64,000 bases of DNA from Jannaschia sp. W003 (GCF_025144335.1 NZ_CP083539.1:1737501-1801500), one strand, 5' to 3'; shown: positions 20,342 through 29,871, counted from the first letter of the stretch. The notes: a model not told the origin generated them from the sequence alone. Made by a program: numbers and translations.

Positions 20342-20710
20342 ATGCTGACCGTCACCAAGCCGTCCGCCGACCGGGTGGACATCGAGCTGCGCGGCGCGCT
20401 CGACGCGGACGCGATGCGCCAGGGTCTCGACGCGCTCATCGCCGCGTCGGACGGCGTGCGGAACGGGCGGATGCTCTACACGATCACCGACTTCGCGATG
20501 CCGACCTTCGGCGCGATCGGCGTGGAGATGGGGCGCCTGCCCAAGCTGTTCGGCCTGCTCGGCAAGTTCCGCCGCTGCGCGGTACTCGCCGACGCGGATT
20601 GGCTGCAACGGGTCGCCGAGGCCGAGGGCGCGCTGTTCCCCGGCATCGACATCAAGGCGTTCGATCTTGATGAGCGCGACGAGGCGGAGGCGTGGCTGGC
20701 GCGGGACTAG
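20342..20710 (+). CDS. SpoIIAA/STAS-like protein
   Basis: A 122-aa protein of the SpoIIAA-like family (STAS-related fold), recognised from VDIELRGALDADAMRQGLDAL at the N-terminus and KFRRCAVLADADWLQRV in the middle. These small soluble proteins are often adjacent to membrane or lipid-associated genes, but their role is not established. It begins with ATG at 20342, after GGAGAA, and converges on the FAD oxidoreductase with the stop codons sharing CTAG. Confidence 0.75.
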   Translation: MLTVTKPSADRVDIELRGALDADAMRQGLDALIAASDGVRNGRMLYTITDFAMPTFGAIGVEMGRLPKLFGLLGKFRRCAVLADADWLQRVAEAEGALFPGIDIKAFDLDERDEAEAWLARD

Positions 20711-21906
20711 ACCGACTGGCCCGCCACCCAGCCCGACGACCAGGCCCACTGGAAGTTGTAGCCGCCCAGCCAGCCCGTCACGTCCACCACCTCGCCCACG
20801 AAGTGCAGGCCGGGCACGGCGCGCGCCTCCATGGTGCGGGGGTCGAGCGCGTCCGTGTCCACGCCGCCCAGCGTCACCTCGGCGGTGCGGTAGCCCTCGG
20901 TGCCCTGCGGGACGACCTGCCAGTCGTGCACCGCGGCATTCAGGCGGGCGAGCGCCGCGTTGCCCTGGTCCGCCAGCGTGCCCCGCAGGCCCGCCCGCGC
21001 CACGGCGGCGCGCGCGACCCGCTCGGGGACGAGGCGGGCGAGGGCGGTGGCGGGCGCGACCCGGCCCGCGCGCCGGCGCTCGGCGGCGAGGGAGGCGCCG
21101 ACCTCCGCGCCCGCGGCGAGGTCGATCGCGACCGCCTCGCCCTCGCGCCAGTAGGAGGACGCCTGCAGCACGGACGGCCCCGAAAGTCCCCGGTGGGTGA
21201 AGAGCAGCCCGTCCCGGAAACGGGCCCGCCCGCAGGCCACCGCGCCCTCCACGGCCGTTCCCGCGAGCGCCGCCATCTCCTCCAGCGGCGCCCCCGCGAA
21301 GGTGAGCGGCACCAGCGCGGGGCGGGTGTCCGTCAGGGGCACCCCGTGGGCGCGGGCGATGCGGTAGCCGATGTCGGTGGCCCCCATCTTCGGGATCGAC
21401 AGGCCCCCGGTCGCGACGATCACCCGGGCGGCGGCCATGTCTCCGCCGTCCGTGCGCACCGTGAACGGGCCGGCCCCCTCGACGCCGTGCACCACTGTCC
21501 CGAGGCGCAGCGTCGCGCCCGCCGCCGCGAGATCGCGAACGAGCCAGGCGACTACGTCGCGCGCGAAGGTCGCGCAGAAGAGCTGCCCCAGCGCCTTCTC
21601 GGTCCACGAGAGGCCCGCAGCCTCGAAGCGCGCGAGGAAGTCGCGCGCCGTGTGCCGCGACAGCGCCGAGAGCGCGAAGCGCGGGTTGCGCGACAGGAAC
21701 CGCTCGGGGATCGTGGCGCGGGCGACGTTCAGGTTGGTGACGTTGCAGCGCCCGCCGCCGGAGATGCGGATCTTCTCGCCCGGCTTGCGCGCCCCGTCGA
21801 TCACGAGGCACCGCCGCCCCCGCCGCGCCGCCTCGATGCCCGCGTAGAGCCCGGCCGCGCCGGCGCCGAGGACGACGACGTCCCATGGAGGGTGTGCGGT
21901 GCCCAT
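20707..21906 (-). CDS. HI0933/BaiN-like FAD-dependent oxidoreductase
   Basis: A 399-aa flavoprotein. It begins with the dinucleotide-binding motif VVLGAGAAGLYAGIEAARRG, followed by the family hallmark ISGGGRCNVTN. ATGGLSIPKMGATDIGY in the middle and LHFVGEVVDVTGWLGGYNFQWAW at the C-terminus are also typical of the HI0933 (TIGR00275) family. The physiological substrate is not known. The ATG at 21906 matches the family start. It converges on the SpoIIAA-like gene and lies next to tRNA-Gln on the other strand. Confidence 0.88.
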   Translation of the reverse strand: MGTAHPPWDVVVLGAGAAGLYAGIEAARRGRRCLVIDGARKPGEKIRISGGGRCNVTNLNVARATIPERFLSRNPRFALSALSRHTARDFLARFEAAGLSWTEKALGQLFCATFARDVVAWLVRDLAAAGATLRLGTVVHGVEGAGPFTVRTDGGDMAAARVIVATGGLSIPKMGATDIGYRIARAHGVPLTDTRPALVPLTFAGAPLEEMAALAGTAVEGAVACGRARFRDGLLFTHRGLSGPSVLQASSYWREGEAVAIDLAAGAEVGASLAAERRRAGRVAPATALARLVPERVARAAVARAGLRGTLADQGNAALARLNAAVHDWQVVPQGTEGYRTAEVTLGGVDTDALDPRTMEARAVPGLHFVGEVVDVTGWLGGYNFQWAWSSGWVAGQSV

Positions 21907-21996
21907 GCCCCCGGAGCTAGCGCCGAGTGCGCCGCCGTGCGAGGCGATTTTCGGGTTGCGACCCCCCGCGCCCTCCCTTAGATCGCGCGGCACGGT

Positions 21997-22071
21997 TGGG
22001 GTGTAGCCAAGCGGTAAGGCAGCGGTTTTTGGTACCGTGTACCGTAGGTTCGAATCCTACCACCCCAGCCA
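21997..22071 (+). tRNA. tRNA-Gln (anticodon TTG)
   Basis: The 75-base gene has acceptor TGGGGTG pairing with CACCCCA, a D arm starting TAGCCAAGCGGTAAGGC, anticodon stem GCGGT/ACCGT around TTTTGGT (anticodon TTG), a T arm GTAGGTTCGAATCCTAC, discriminator G and encoded CCA. Its 3' half is the likely integration site of the element that follows, since a tyrosine integrase reading frame begins about 90 bases downstream. Confidence 0.96.
22045..22071 (+). other. Putative attL (3' end of tRNA-Gln)
   Basis: The T arm and acceptor end of tRNA-Gln are immediately upstream of a tyrosine integrase gene, the usual arrangement when an element has integrated at a tRNA 3' end. I searched by eye for a second copy of TTCGAATCCTACCACCCC downstream and found none in the window, so the partner attR is not identified. 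Confidence 0.5.
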
Positions 22072-22160
22072 ATTTCTCCGAAAACCGCAGTGCGAACAAC
22101 GGGTTAGCCTCTCCCTCCGGGGGCGATGTTTCCGGTTTGTCCAGCGGTGTGATACAAACC

Positions 22161-24701
22161 GTGATACAGCGTGGCACACAGGACGCACGCCTCGCCGTGC
22201 TGCGCGCCCACCGCGAGATCGCCGCCGAGGCCCTCCGCGCACCCGGCCCGCGTGCCGCCTCCGCCGGCCCCCACACCGTGCGCCGCGGCCGCGTGTTCCA
22301 CTTCGCCCGCCGCCTCTCGGCGCCCGCCGAAAAAAAATTGCAGAAAAAATTTCTGCGCCTCTCGCTACGCACCGATCTCCCCGTCTCAGCGATGCATCGG
22401 GCTCTCCTGGTCCGGTCCTACGCTGCACGAGCGGAGCGAGATCTCGTGAACGGACAGATCACCCCGAACCAGGCCAAGGCCCTTCTCGGCGAGGGCGCGC
22501 GCCAGATTATCGCTGCCATGATCGATGAGCAGGAGGCGGCCGCGGGCCGCTCCGATGCCGAAATCGACGCCCGCATCGAGACGCTGAAGGCAGAAGCGCA
22601 GTCGCTGGGCCGTGCAGCACGGCGCAATCGCTTCGATGCGCTGCGCCCGTGGCTCGACGCCGCCGCCCGCGGGGCCGGCGTCGCGCTTCCCGAAGACCTG
22701 CCCACCGAGCTCGGCCGCCAGGCCGCGCAGGTGCGCCGCGACCTGCTGGAGGCCGAAGCCGAGGTCGAGGACGGCGCCGCCGTGGAAGCTGCGTGCACGC
22801 CCGTCGTCGAGCGGTTCAGCGAGGCGACCGTCGCCGTGTTCGCCCAGGCGCCTGTGACGCTCTCGACGGCCATCGCGCGGACCTACGCGCTCTACCCGAC
22901 CCGCTCCATGCACGGGAACATCAAGATCGCCGGCGATCTGCTCATCGCGTGGTTCGGCGACGTTCCGGTCTGCGCCATCGACAAGGAACAGCTTCTCGCG
23001 TTCCTCGGCTGGGCCATCCGTCTTCCGAAGACGCATGGAAAGGCCCATGGTCGCGCGCATGGCGGGGCAGGCCACGTCGTCACGAAGGACGAGGAGATCG
23101 CGCGCGCCGACGCCAGGGATGCCGCGGTCATCGCCGAGATTTCCGCCATGGATTGCTCGGACGCCGAGAAGCGCGCGCTGCTCGCCGAGCGCCTCGTGCC
23201 TCGCCTGACGTTCCAGACGATCAAGCGCTACCGCGACAGCGTGAACCGCGTCTGGAAGGCTGCGGCCGACCTCGGTGCGACCGGTCTCGCCCCGGTGCCG
23301 GGTTATGCCGAAGCCGAGCGTCACATCGAGGCGGCCATGCCGGTCGATCCGCTGCACATCCACAAGACGCAGCCGAAGGCGCGTCAGCCGTGGTCCGAGG
23401 AGCGGCTCGTGGCGCTGTTCAACTCGCCCATCTATCGGGGCTGCGCCTCGCCGCACCGCCGCTGGAAGGCTGGCCCGCTGATCATTCGCGATGCGCTCTA
23501 CTGGGTGCCGCTGATCGTCGCCACGCTCGGAACGCGGGTCACCGAGGTTCTCGAACTGCGCCGCGACGACCTCATCCACCGCAACGGCGTCTACTGCCTC
23601 CGCATCGGCGCCACCGCCGAGAAGCGGGTAAAGACCGAGGACAGTGTCCGCGTCGTGCCCGTGCCGCAGCTCCTTCTCGACTTCGGCCTTGTGGAGTGGG
23701 TGCGGGATCTCGCAGACGATCACGGCCCGCTGCTGTTCCCCGAGATCGCCGCGCGGGCCGAGAAGCGCAGTCTCGCCGATGCATTCGGCAAGATCCGCCT
23801 GCAGATCTGGCGCCGGCTCGGCATCGCCGATCACGACGAGGACTTCTACGCGCTGCGCAAGACGCTGCAGACGATGCTCGAGGCGAACGATGTCTCCGAA
23901 GGGCGCCGGCAGGCGATCGCGGGCCACCGCAACGGCAAGATCATCAATCGCCACTACACTGCCTTCCATGCCCGTTCGCTCAAGGGCGATCTCGACAAGG
24001 CCCGCTATGAGCTGACGCTCGTCTGGGACGCCGCGAACGGCTTCCCGGTGATCGGACACTGCGGGCTTTCCGATCGCATTCCCGAGACCGCGATCGATGT
24101 GGAACTCGCCGACGAAGGCGTCGCGGCCGTGACCGTCGACACCGAGGGCGAGCGCGCGACCTGCCGCTTCGACCACGATGCCTCTCCGAGCGAGATCGCG
24201 CAGGCGATGCCGAAATCCGTTCGGGCAAAGGTTGCGGCCGATGCGATCCGACTGCCCACGCGGGGGCGCAAGCGGGACTTGTGCGAGGCCATTGCCGCTC
24301 AGGCGAAGGCGATCGACGCCGAGCCTCTGGTGGCTCGACTTTCGCGCGAGCTGGGCGAACCCATCGCCCAGGTGAGGCCGCAGTCGTCAGACGGTTTTGG
24401 CACTGCCGGGCGCGTTGTGATCTCGGCCAATGTCGGACAGACAGTCCAGGAACTGCCGCAGTCCGTCCCCGACCTTGACGGCGCTACCGCGAGCGAGCGG
24501 ACGACACGTGCGGCGTTCGAACCAATCGCCTCGGCCCCTTCGAAATCCGTGAAGAGGGCGAAACCTTTGCCCAAGAAGCGGAGCCGCCTCCGCAATGGCG
24601 CACTGGAGGCGTTGGAACCGAATGCGGAGGGCGTGCGGCTATCGGTCGGGGAAGGCGCGGCGGTGCGACGAACGCGATCGTCGCAGTATCGCCGAGCTTG
24701 A
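22161..24701 (+). CDS. Large site-specific tyrosine integrase (DUF6538 type)
   Basis: A tyrosine recombinase of about 846 aa. The N-terminus holds a short beta-hairpin domain (VRRGRVFHFARRL) seen in DUF6538 integrases. A SAM-like core-binding region follows, and the catalytic domain has R459 in LGTRVTEVLELRR, H589 and nucleophile Y599 in GHRNGKIINRHY. The HxxR motif reads YALR (Y563, R566), so its histidine is replaced. After the catalytic domain there are about 230 extra residues of unknown role. No ATG precedes the first domain; the GTG at 22161 is one of several possible starts (22149 is another). It is likely to integrate the element at tRNA-Gln. Confidence 0.85.
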   Translation: MIQRGTQDARLAVLRAHREIAAEALRAPGPRAASAGPHTVRRGRVFHFARRLSAPAEKKLQKKFLRLSLRTDLPVSAMHRALLVRSYAARAERDLVNGQITPNQAKALLGEGARQIIAAMIDEQEAAAGRSDAEIDARIETLKAEAQSLGRAARRNRFDALRPWLDAAARGAGVALPEDLPTELGRQAAQVRRDLLEAEAEVEDGAAVEAACTPVVERFSEATVAVFAQAPVTLSTAIARTYALYPTRSMHGNIKIAGDLLIAWFGDVPVCAIDKEQLLAFLGWAIRLPKTHGKAHGRAHGGAGHVVTKDEEIARADARDAAVIAEISAMDCSDAEKRALLAERLVPRLTFQTIKRYRDSVNRVWKAAADLGATGLAPVPGYAEAERHIEAAMPVDPLHIHKTQPKARQPWSEERLVALFNSPIYRGCASPHRRWKAGPLIIRDALYWVPLIVATLGTRVTEVLELRRDDLIHRNGVYCLRIGATAEKRVKTEDSVRVVPVPQLLLDFGLVEWVRDLADDHGPLLFPEIAARAEKRSLADAFGKIRLQIWRRLGIADHDEDFYALRKTLQTMLEANDVSEGRRQAIAGHRNGKIINRHYTAFHARSLKGDLDKARYELTLVWDAANGFPVIGHCGLSDRIPETAIDVELADEGVAAVTVDTEGERATCRFDHDASPSEIAQAMPKSVRAKVAADAIRLPTRGRKRDLCEAIAAQAKAIDAEPLVARLSRELGEPIAQVRPQSSDGFGTAGRVVISANVGQTVQELPQSVPDLDGATASERTTRAAFEPIASAPSKSVKRAKPLPKKRSRLRNGALEALEPNAEGVRLSVGEGAAVRRTRSSQYRRA

Positions 24702-24773
24702 GTGAGAGGCGTGTTCAATCAGCAAGGCGTTTTCGGCTGGCCGCCAATCCAGGAAACCGCGCCGCGGAGCTTC

Positions 24774-25895
24774 TCAAGATCCTGCCGGGGTCCAGTCCGG
24801 AAAACCCATTCGGCGGGCAATTCCGAACAGCGGGGTGTAGGTCTCGCGGAAGGCCGAGCGAAACGTCGTCTCGTCGCTTCCCACGGGGTCGAACCCGAGG
24901 TCGGCGGCATAGTCGTCGCGCCACCGCCGCAGGGATGCCTGATGGCGACCGAGGCGATCCGCAGCATGCCAGAGTGCCGCGTGACGGCAGGCAAGGGCAT
25001 CCACGGCCGCTTCGGGGGGCAACCCGTCGCGCTTGCTCGCGTTTACGGCGGGCGCAATCGGGGAGAGGTTCCAGAACCGATCGTGTCCGGTGAAGGCGTG
25101 GGGCAGGAAGTGATCGACCGCGAAGAGGTCGGGCGTCACCGAAGCCCGCGAGAACACGCAAGTGCCTCCGCCGCGCAAGTGGGCCGACCAGACCCGACGC
25201 TCTTCGGTGAGGGACGCGCGTTCGAATGCGGGTCGAACCTTTGCCAGAAGGCTCGTTGCGTGGGGGTTCCGCCGTTCAAGATACGAGAGCCAGACCGCGT
25301 CTGACCACCCATCGAAGATGGGTCCGTAGCGCTCGATAGCCGCGACCCAGTCGGGATGCACGACGATGCGGTCCGGCTCGATGCGAAACAGCGGACGCCT
25401 GTCATCGAAAAGCGCGCGTGACGCGTATGCGATCGCCCGATCGCGCTTCCCGTCGGGCAGAGAGCCGACCTCGCCCTCGAACCAAGGGCGCAAAAGACGT
25501 GTCGGAACATACCGGAGCAGGGAACGTGCAGGTCCCTCTGAAAGCTGCGTGGCCGGGACATGAGCGAGGTAGTCGAGGACATCCCCCGGTCGCATCCGCA
25601 ACGCGGTGGGATCTTCGATCAGTGTGGAGAGGTGTTTCACCGCCATGTCCTGGGAACCAAGCGCGAGGCGATAGTGGAATGCAGGCCACCACGCCTCGGC
25701 GAGCATTCCCCGGAGCAGGTCGAGGAACAATGGCTCGGTATCGCCTGCGCGCACCCGTGCCAGCAACGCGCGCAGGAACAGATGCTTGTAGCTGTTCGTC
25801 ACCGCCCGCATCGACTGAACGAGGGGAGCCGTGTCGATCCCGAGTTCGGGGAAGGGCTTAAGGTCGGGCACCACGACCGGAGTTAAATGCGGCAT
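24774..25895 (-). CDS. HNH endonuclease domain protein
   Basis: A 373-aa protein with an HNH nuclease core near the C-terminus: VDHFLPHAF (D261, H262), then WNLSPIAPAVNASKRD. The N-terminal part contains TNSYKHLFLRALL, like the SYK-type helical segment found before HNH domains in some defence and mobile-element nucleases. The start is uncertain. The ATG at 25895 has GAGGG close by, and a GTG at 26042 would overlap the upstream gene by 25 bases. It is the last gene of the minus-strand run. The likely role is DNA cleavage, in defence or element maintenance; this is inference from the domain only. Confidence 0.7.
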   Translation of the reverse strand: MPHLTPVVVPDLKPFPELGIDTAPLVQSMRAVTNSYKHLFLRALLARVRAGDTEPLFLDLLRGMLAEAWWPAFHYRLALGSQDMAVKHLSTLIEDPTALRMRPGDVLDYLAHVPATQLSEGPARSLLRYVPTRLLRPWFEGEVGSLPDGKRDRAIAYASRALFDDRRPLFRIEPDRIVVHPDWVAAIERYGPIFDGWSDAVWLSYLERRNPHATSLLAKVRPAFERASLTEERRVWSAHLRGGGTCVFSRASVTPDLFAVDHFLPHAFTGHDRFWNLSPIAPAVNASKRDGLPPEAAVDALACRHAALWHAADRLGRHQASLRRWRDDYAADLGFDPVGSDETTFRSAFRETYTPLFGIARRMGFPDWTPAGS

Positions 25896-26017
25896 GCCCT
25901 CGGGTGCCAGAGAAAGGTTGCGATCCGGTAAGGTCCGGCGAGAGGGCTTCGCGATCAGGGGTCGAGGCTGACAGCCCTTCGCTCGGACCGGCAGAACCGG
26001 TCCGAGCTTCGGCGCGA

Positions 26018-26428
26018 TCACCGGCCTGGCAATGCGGCGCACCTCTCATGGCGTCGCCCCCTCGAACGAAGCAGGTTGTCGAGGTTCCGGGCCCGTGTTT
26101 CGAAGGTCGCACCCAGATAGCAGATCGCGTTCTCGTCCGTCCCCGGACCGTGGGCATCTCCGACGAACCTCCGGATGGGCATCCTCGCAAGGCAGTCGCG
26201 AATGTCCCAGGCGATGCGAGCGGCCTCGGCGATCACCTCGGCGTCCGGCATCTCTTCGGTGCCGCGGTGAAGCTGATGGGCCTGACGCAGCAACGACATC
26301 AGTCTCGTTTGGGGGTAGGCTGAAGCGACATTCGCGATCTGTTCAGCATGGGCGTCCGTCACAGCAGCGAACTGCGCGAATTCGAGGTCGATTGCTTCCG
26401 GCGCGAGTATGCTCGTGACCTTGTTCAT
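26018..26428 (-). CDS. 136-aa protein of unknown function paired with HNH nuclease
   Basis: An alpha-helical protein with a good ribosome site (GGGAGGGG, 6 bases before the ATG at 26428). It contains long amphipathic helices (LEFAQFAAVTDAHAEQIANV; EVIAEAARIAWDIRDCLARM) and a basic tail (LLRSRGRRHERC). No known family or enzyme motif is apparent. It lies directly upstream of the HNH nuclease gene; with the longer HNH start the two overlap. A regulator or partner of the nuclease is possible. Confidence 0.6.
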   Translation of the reverse strand: MNKVTSILAPEAIDLEFAQFAAVTDAHAEQIANVASAYPQTRLMSLLRQAHQLHRGTEEMPDAEVIAEAARIAWDIRDCLARMPIRRFVGDAHGPGTDENAICYLGATFETRARNLDNLLRSRGRRHERCAALPGR

Positions 26429-26696
26429 CGACGCCCCTCCCGCCGCATCGGTCGCCGAGGCCGGCGAGGCTTGACCTTCGGGTATGGGGCCTGATGGCGA
26501 TGGGGCTTGGCCGTGCGACGACGGATGTGCCGAGGTTGCGCTCTTCTCATGGTTGGGCTTCCGGTCTGACTGCCCGGCTCCCACGCCGCCGGTAGGGTCG
26601 GCGCGTGCGGGCGTCACCCGGACCGCCCGCGCGCGCCGACATTCTGGCGCCCTGCAGATCATACGTTGTTGAAGCGTGCTCGATCCTCAGACGTTT
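26429..26696. other. Non-coding gap in the recombinase-nuclease run
   Basis: A 268-bp gap between the second recombinase and the 136-aa gene. Both strands are open in some frames, but the translated sequence is Pro/Ser/Arg-rich without structure. It may hold a promoter for the last two genes, but no clear -35/-10 pair is visible. Confidence 0.4.
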
Positions 26697-28031
26697 TCAA
26701 CGGTGCCGTCGTAGCGGCGCCAGGGCTTCTTTTGCTTCGTTCCTCGCGGCGCGCAGGGCGTCGCGTCCTCGCCGCTGGTTTGCCTGCACGGAGGCGCGGG
26801 TTTGGTAGTGAAGGCGCGTGCGCTCCGACCGCTGGCCGCAGAGCGCGAGGGCGAGCCACACCTCCCGGTCGCCGGACACGTCGCGGACGTGATCGTGCCA
26901 GAGCGTGCGGACGATGTGGGCGCCGTGACCGGTGTGGCGCCGCCAGACCTTCGAGATCCAGTCGGCGCGCAGACCGGTCTTGCCGCCGTCGAGCGAGAAG
27001 ATCGGCGTTCCCTCCCGTTCGTCGTAGCCCGTCCACAGCTCACGTCCCGCCGCCGAAGCGTACACGAGCGCGTCGAGGAACGGCGTCGTCTCGGGCCACA
27101 GCGAAGGCATCTCGTAGTCCGCGCCTGTCTTGGACGTCCTGATGCTCACCGACCATCCGGTCGCGTCGCGCACGAGTTCGCGGCCCACGCGCAGGCGGTG
27201 CAGGTCGCCGATCCGGAGGGGGCAGTTCACGGCGAGCGCGAGCGCCGCAGCGTGAAGTTGTGCGATCGCCTCGGCGCGCGAGCCCGCCGGGGCGGATGCG
27301 CCCTCGCGCGCCAGATGCTCTGCGCTCTCGATGACCGCGCCGAGCGTGAGCGGACGCGCACGCAGGCGTCGATCCTTTACGCTGATCGTGCAAGCGGCCT
27401 TCTCGCCCTCTTGCCGCGCCCAGCTCGCGACTGTCTCGCACAACGACGTATGATCCCCCTGCCACGCGAGGAACCGCTCGATATGACGGAGTTGCAGTGC
27501 GACGCTGGCCGGGCGCAAACCCCGGTCCTTCGCGGCATTCCTCCACTCTCCGATGGCTCGCTTGTCGAGCCTGACGGGGACGTCTCGCTCGGCGCACTTT
27601 GCCGCCACGGCCCGCAGGACGTAGGCGATCCCTCGGAGCACGTGCGGAGCGGGCGGATCACGGCCCTCGATCCACAGACCGTCGTCGTCCAGCGCCCGCG
27701 CCGCTTCCATCTCGCGAAGCGTTCGGCGCCACGGCTCGGGCAGGGCTTCGAGGGGCACCGAATGCCGGGGAGCCGGCCCCCGTTGCCCGCCGCCTGGTTC
27801 GGGGCGGGTCTTGCGCTGCCGAAGCTCGCGCACCGCAAGGCGGACCACGCCGCAGTGATCCGGCTCTTCGGTGCATAGCGCCCGCAGGAGGCGTTCGAGC
27901 GTCGACAGGCGCCCGAACGCAAGGGCGTCCTCGACGGTCGGGTGGGGCACATGATCACTGCTCCCGCCGAGGTGATCCCTCCATCGCCCGATGAGGGCAG
28001 TCTGCGCGGGCGTGAGTGCAGGATCAGCCAT
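26697..28031 (-). CDS. Tyrosine recombinase B of an overlapping pair
   Basis: A 444-aa tyrosine recombinase. The catalytic residues are Arg in CPLRIGDLHRL, Lys in RTSKTGADYEMP, the HxxR motif HIVR (H372, R375) and nucleophile Tyr409 in TRLHYQT. The usual second His/Trp position reads CGQRS, with Gln400. The N-terminal half is helical and unlike ordinary phage integrases. The ATG at 28031 overlaps the stop codon of recombinase A in the sequence ATGGCTGA, so the two are made together. This implies a heteromeric or sequential recombination function. Confidence 0.78.
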   Translation of the reverse strand: MADPALTPAQTALIGRWRDHLGGSSDHVPHPTVEDALAFGRLSTLERLLRALCTEEPDHCGVVRLAVRELRQRKTRPEPGGGQRGPAPRHSVPLEALPEPWRRTLREMEAARALDDDGLWIEGRDPPAPHVLRGIAYVLRAVAAKCAERDVPVRLDKRAIGEWRNAAKDRGLRPASVALQLRHIERFLAWQGDHTSLCETVASWARQEGEKAACTISVKDRRLRARPLTLGAVIESAEHLAREGASAPAGSRAEAIAQLHAAALALAVNCPLRIGDLHRLRVGRELVRDATGWSVSIRTSKTGADYEMPSLWPETTPFLDALVYASAAGRELWTGYDEREGTPIFSLDGGKTGLRADWISKVWRRHTGHGAHIVRTLWHDHVRDVSGDREVWLALALCGQRSERTRLHYQTRASVQANQRRGRDALRAARNEAKEALAPLRRHR

Positions 28032-29871
28032 GGCTCCGTCCCTCCTCGAAGTGCTGGCCGCGGCGGTGGCGATGCACTTCGCGGCGCGCCGCCCGCAGAT
28101 GAGACCGTCCCGTTTCGCCGACGCGGCGCTCGTTGAGCCAGCCGTAGTATTTGCGCACCGTGTTCGCTCGGTCGCCGAGGACCTGCGCAGCCTCTTCCCA
28201 GGCGTTCGGATCGCGTGCGAGGATGTGGAACGCACACACGTGCCGTGCGAGGTGGATCGTCAGATCGAGCCCCACCGCCGCAACCCCGGCGTCGAACCGT
28301 GCGGCGAGGGTGGTGTCGTCGAGTGGGGCGTGGCTCTGGGGACCTGCGAAGAGGAAGTCGCTGTCCTGGGCGGGCTTGCCGTAGGGATGGTCCGTGATCA
28401 GCCGCGCCCGAACGTCGTCGACGAACCAGCGCAGGATCGGCATCGCCTCGTCGTCGCCCTCGATCTCGATCGGCCGCCGGTTCTTGACCGCCGTGCCATC
28501 GATGGAGAGGTGCGGCGCAGCGCCGAGGAGGTTCAGCTCGGCCTCGGGGCCATGGATGCGTAGACTGCGCAGGTTGCCCCTCCGAATGGGCGCGACGAGG
28601 AACAAGACGGCCGACATGGCGGCCGCCGTGCCGAGATCGAGCGCTCGCATCCGCTCGCGGCGTCTCAGCGGCTTGCCGGCGTCCCAGCGCGCGAGGATGC
28701 GAGTTGCCTCCCCCATGAGCGCCCACGGCATCCGATGCAGCGCCCGCTGCTGCGCCGGATCGCGGCCGTAGCGCTTGATCCAAGACAGATGGGCGGGCGA
28801 CATCTGCCACGTGGAAGGCGCCTTCCTCTTAAAATTCTTTCGAAGCTTGGTGAGCGCTTCACGCTCCTTCTCGTCCGCTCCGACGTGGGCGAAATAGATG
28901 AGCCGCTGCATGTCGCGCGAGAAGCTCGTGGCATCCTCTCGAAGCTCACCGCATTCGACCCGTGCCTTCCACGCGGTGTGGTAGGCCGCGAGGCCGGGGA
29001 TGGACAGGACATCGTTTAGCTCTGGCTCGGCGGGGAGGTAGCCTTTCGCGTCGAGCGCCGCGATCGCGCCGCGAACGGCGTCTTCGTAGCGATCGCGGCC
29101 ACGACCTTCGCGCTCGTCATCGTCCTCGTCCTCGCCGAGCGTTTCGCGCCGCAGCGCCATGCGTGCGTCGAACTGCGACCAGAGACGCCGCAGCCGCAGT
29201 GCATCGCGGCCATACGCCGCCGTCCGGCGCTTCGCCGGGGGCGGCAGGGCAGGGGCCCCGGAGGGGAGCAGGTGTCCGACGTCCGCGCGCGTGCGTCCGC
29301 ACTCGCAGAGGCGCGCGAACGACCGGAGACCGCACCGAAGCGTGCGCCTCAGCTTTCCCTGCGCGCCGTCGAAGATCCGCACCGCAGCGTCGTCGGTCAT
29401 TCCCACAGGTTCGATGCCGCGCGCCGAGGCGTGACGTGCCAGCGCGCCGATGCTTAGGTCCAGGTGAGGCGGCAGATGCCCGTCGTTGCCCATGGTATGC
29501 GCGGCGACGTAGGCAAGAAGCTCGTCCCACGCTGCGAGCCGCGCGGTCGGCTCCGCGGCGCGCGGCTTGTGGGCCTTTGCCAGAGCGGCCCGCACACGGC
29601 GGCGCCATTCCAGGAACTGTGCCTGATCGCGCAGTCCGGCGGCGATGGCGCCCTTGGCGTCCCGTCCACGACCCCAGCGGCGCTCGAAGTCATCGAGGTC
29701 CGCAGGGATGCGGTGCAGCGGCGTCCGGTAGACCGTCTGGCACCGTTTGATCTGGGGGCGGATCTGCGCCGCCGTCGTCTCGGTGTAGCCGAGGGCGGAC
29801 AGTGCTTGCAGAAGGTCGTCCATCGTGCGGATGGAGCGCGCACCGCGCCGGGCGGACTTTGCGTTAGACAT
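28024..29871 (-). CDS. Tyrosine recombinase A of an overlapping pair
   Basis: A 615-aa protein with a long N-terminal region (about 400 residues, including an acidic GEDEDDDERE stretch) followed by a tyrosine recombinase domain. The visible catalytic residues are Arg430/431 in PIRRGNLRSL, Lys in AVKNRRPIE, HLAR (H540, R543) and Tyr575/576 in KYYGW. The second His/Trp position reads LGDRA (Asp567). The ATG at 29871 has GGAG upstream. It follows the HTH gene by 62 bases and overlaps recombinase B. Its size and pairing do not match the tRNA-proximal integrase. Confidence 0.78.
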   Translation of the reverse strand: MSNAKSARRGARSIRTMDDLLQALSALGYTETTAAQIRPQIKRCQTVYRTPLHRIPADLDDFERRWGRGRDAKGAIAAGLRDQAQFLEWRRRVRAALAKAHKPRAAEPTARLAAWDELLAYVAAHTMGNDGHLPPHLDLSIGALARHASARGIEPVGMTDDAAVRIFDGAQGKLRRTLRCGLRSFARLCECGRTRADVGHLLPSGAPALPPPAKRRTAAYGRDALRLRRLWSQFDARMALRRETLGEDEDDDEREGRGRDRYEDAVRGAIAALDAKGYLPAEPELNDVLSIPGLAAYHTAWKARVECGELREDATSFSRDMQRLIYFAHVGADEKEREALTKLRKNFKRKAPSTWQMSPAHLSWIKRYGRDPAQQRALHRMPWALMGEATRILARWDAGKPLRRRERMRALDLGTAAAMSAVLFLVAPIRRGNLRSLRIHGPEAELNLLGAAPHLSIDGTAVKNRRPIEIEGDDEAMPILRWFVDDVRARLITDHPYGKPAQDSDFLFAGPQSHAPLDDTTLAARFDAGVAAVGLDLTIHLARHVCAFHILARDPNAWEEAAQVLGDRANTVRKYYGWLNERRVGETGRSHLRAARREVHRHRRGQHFEEGRSHG

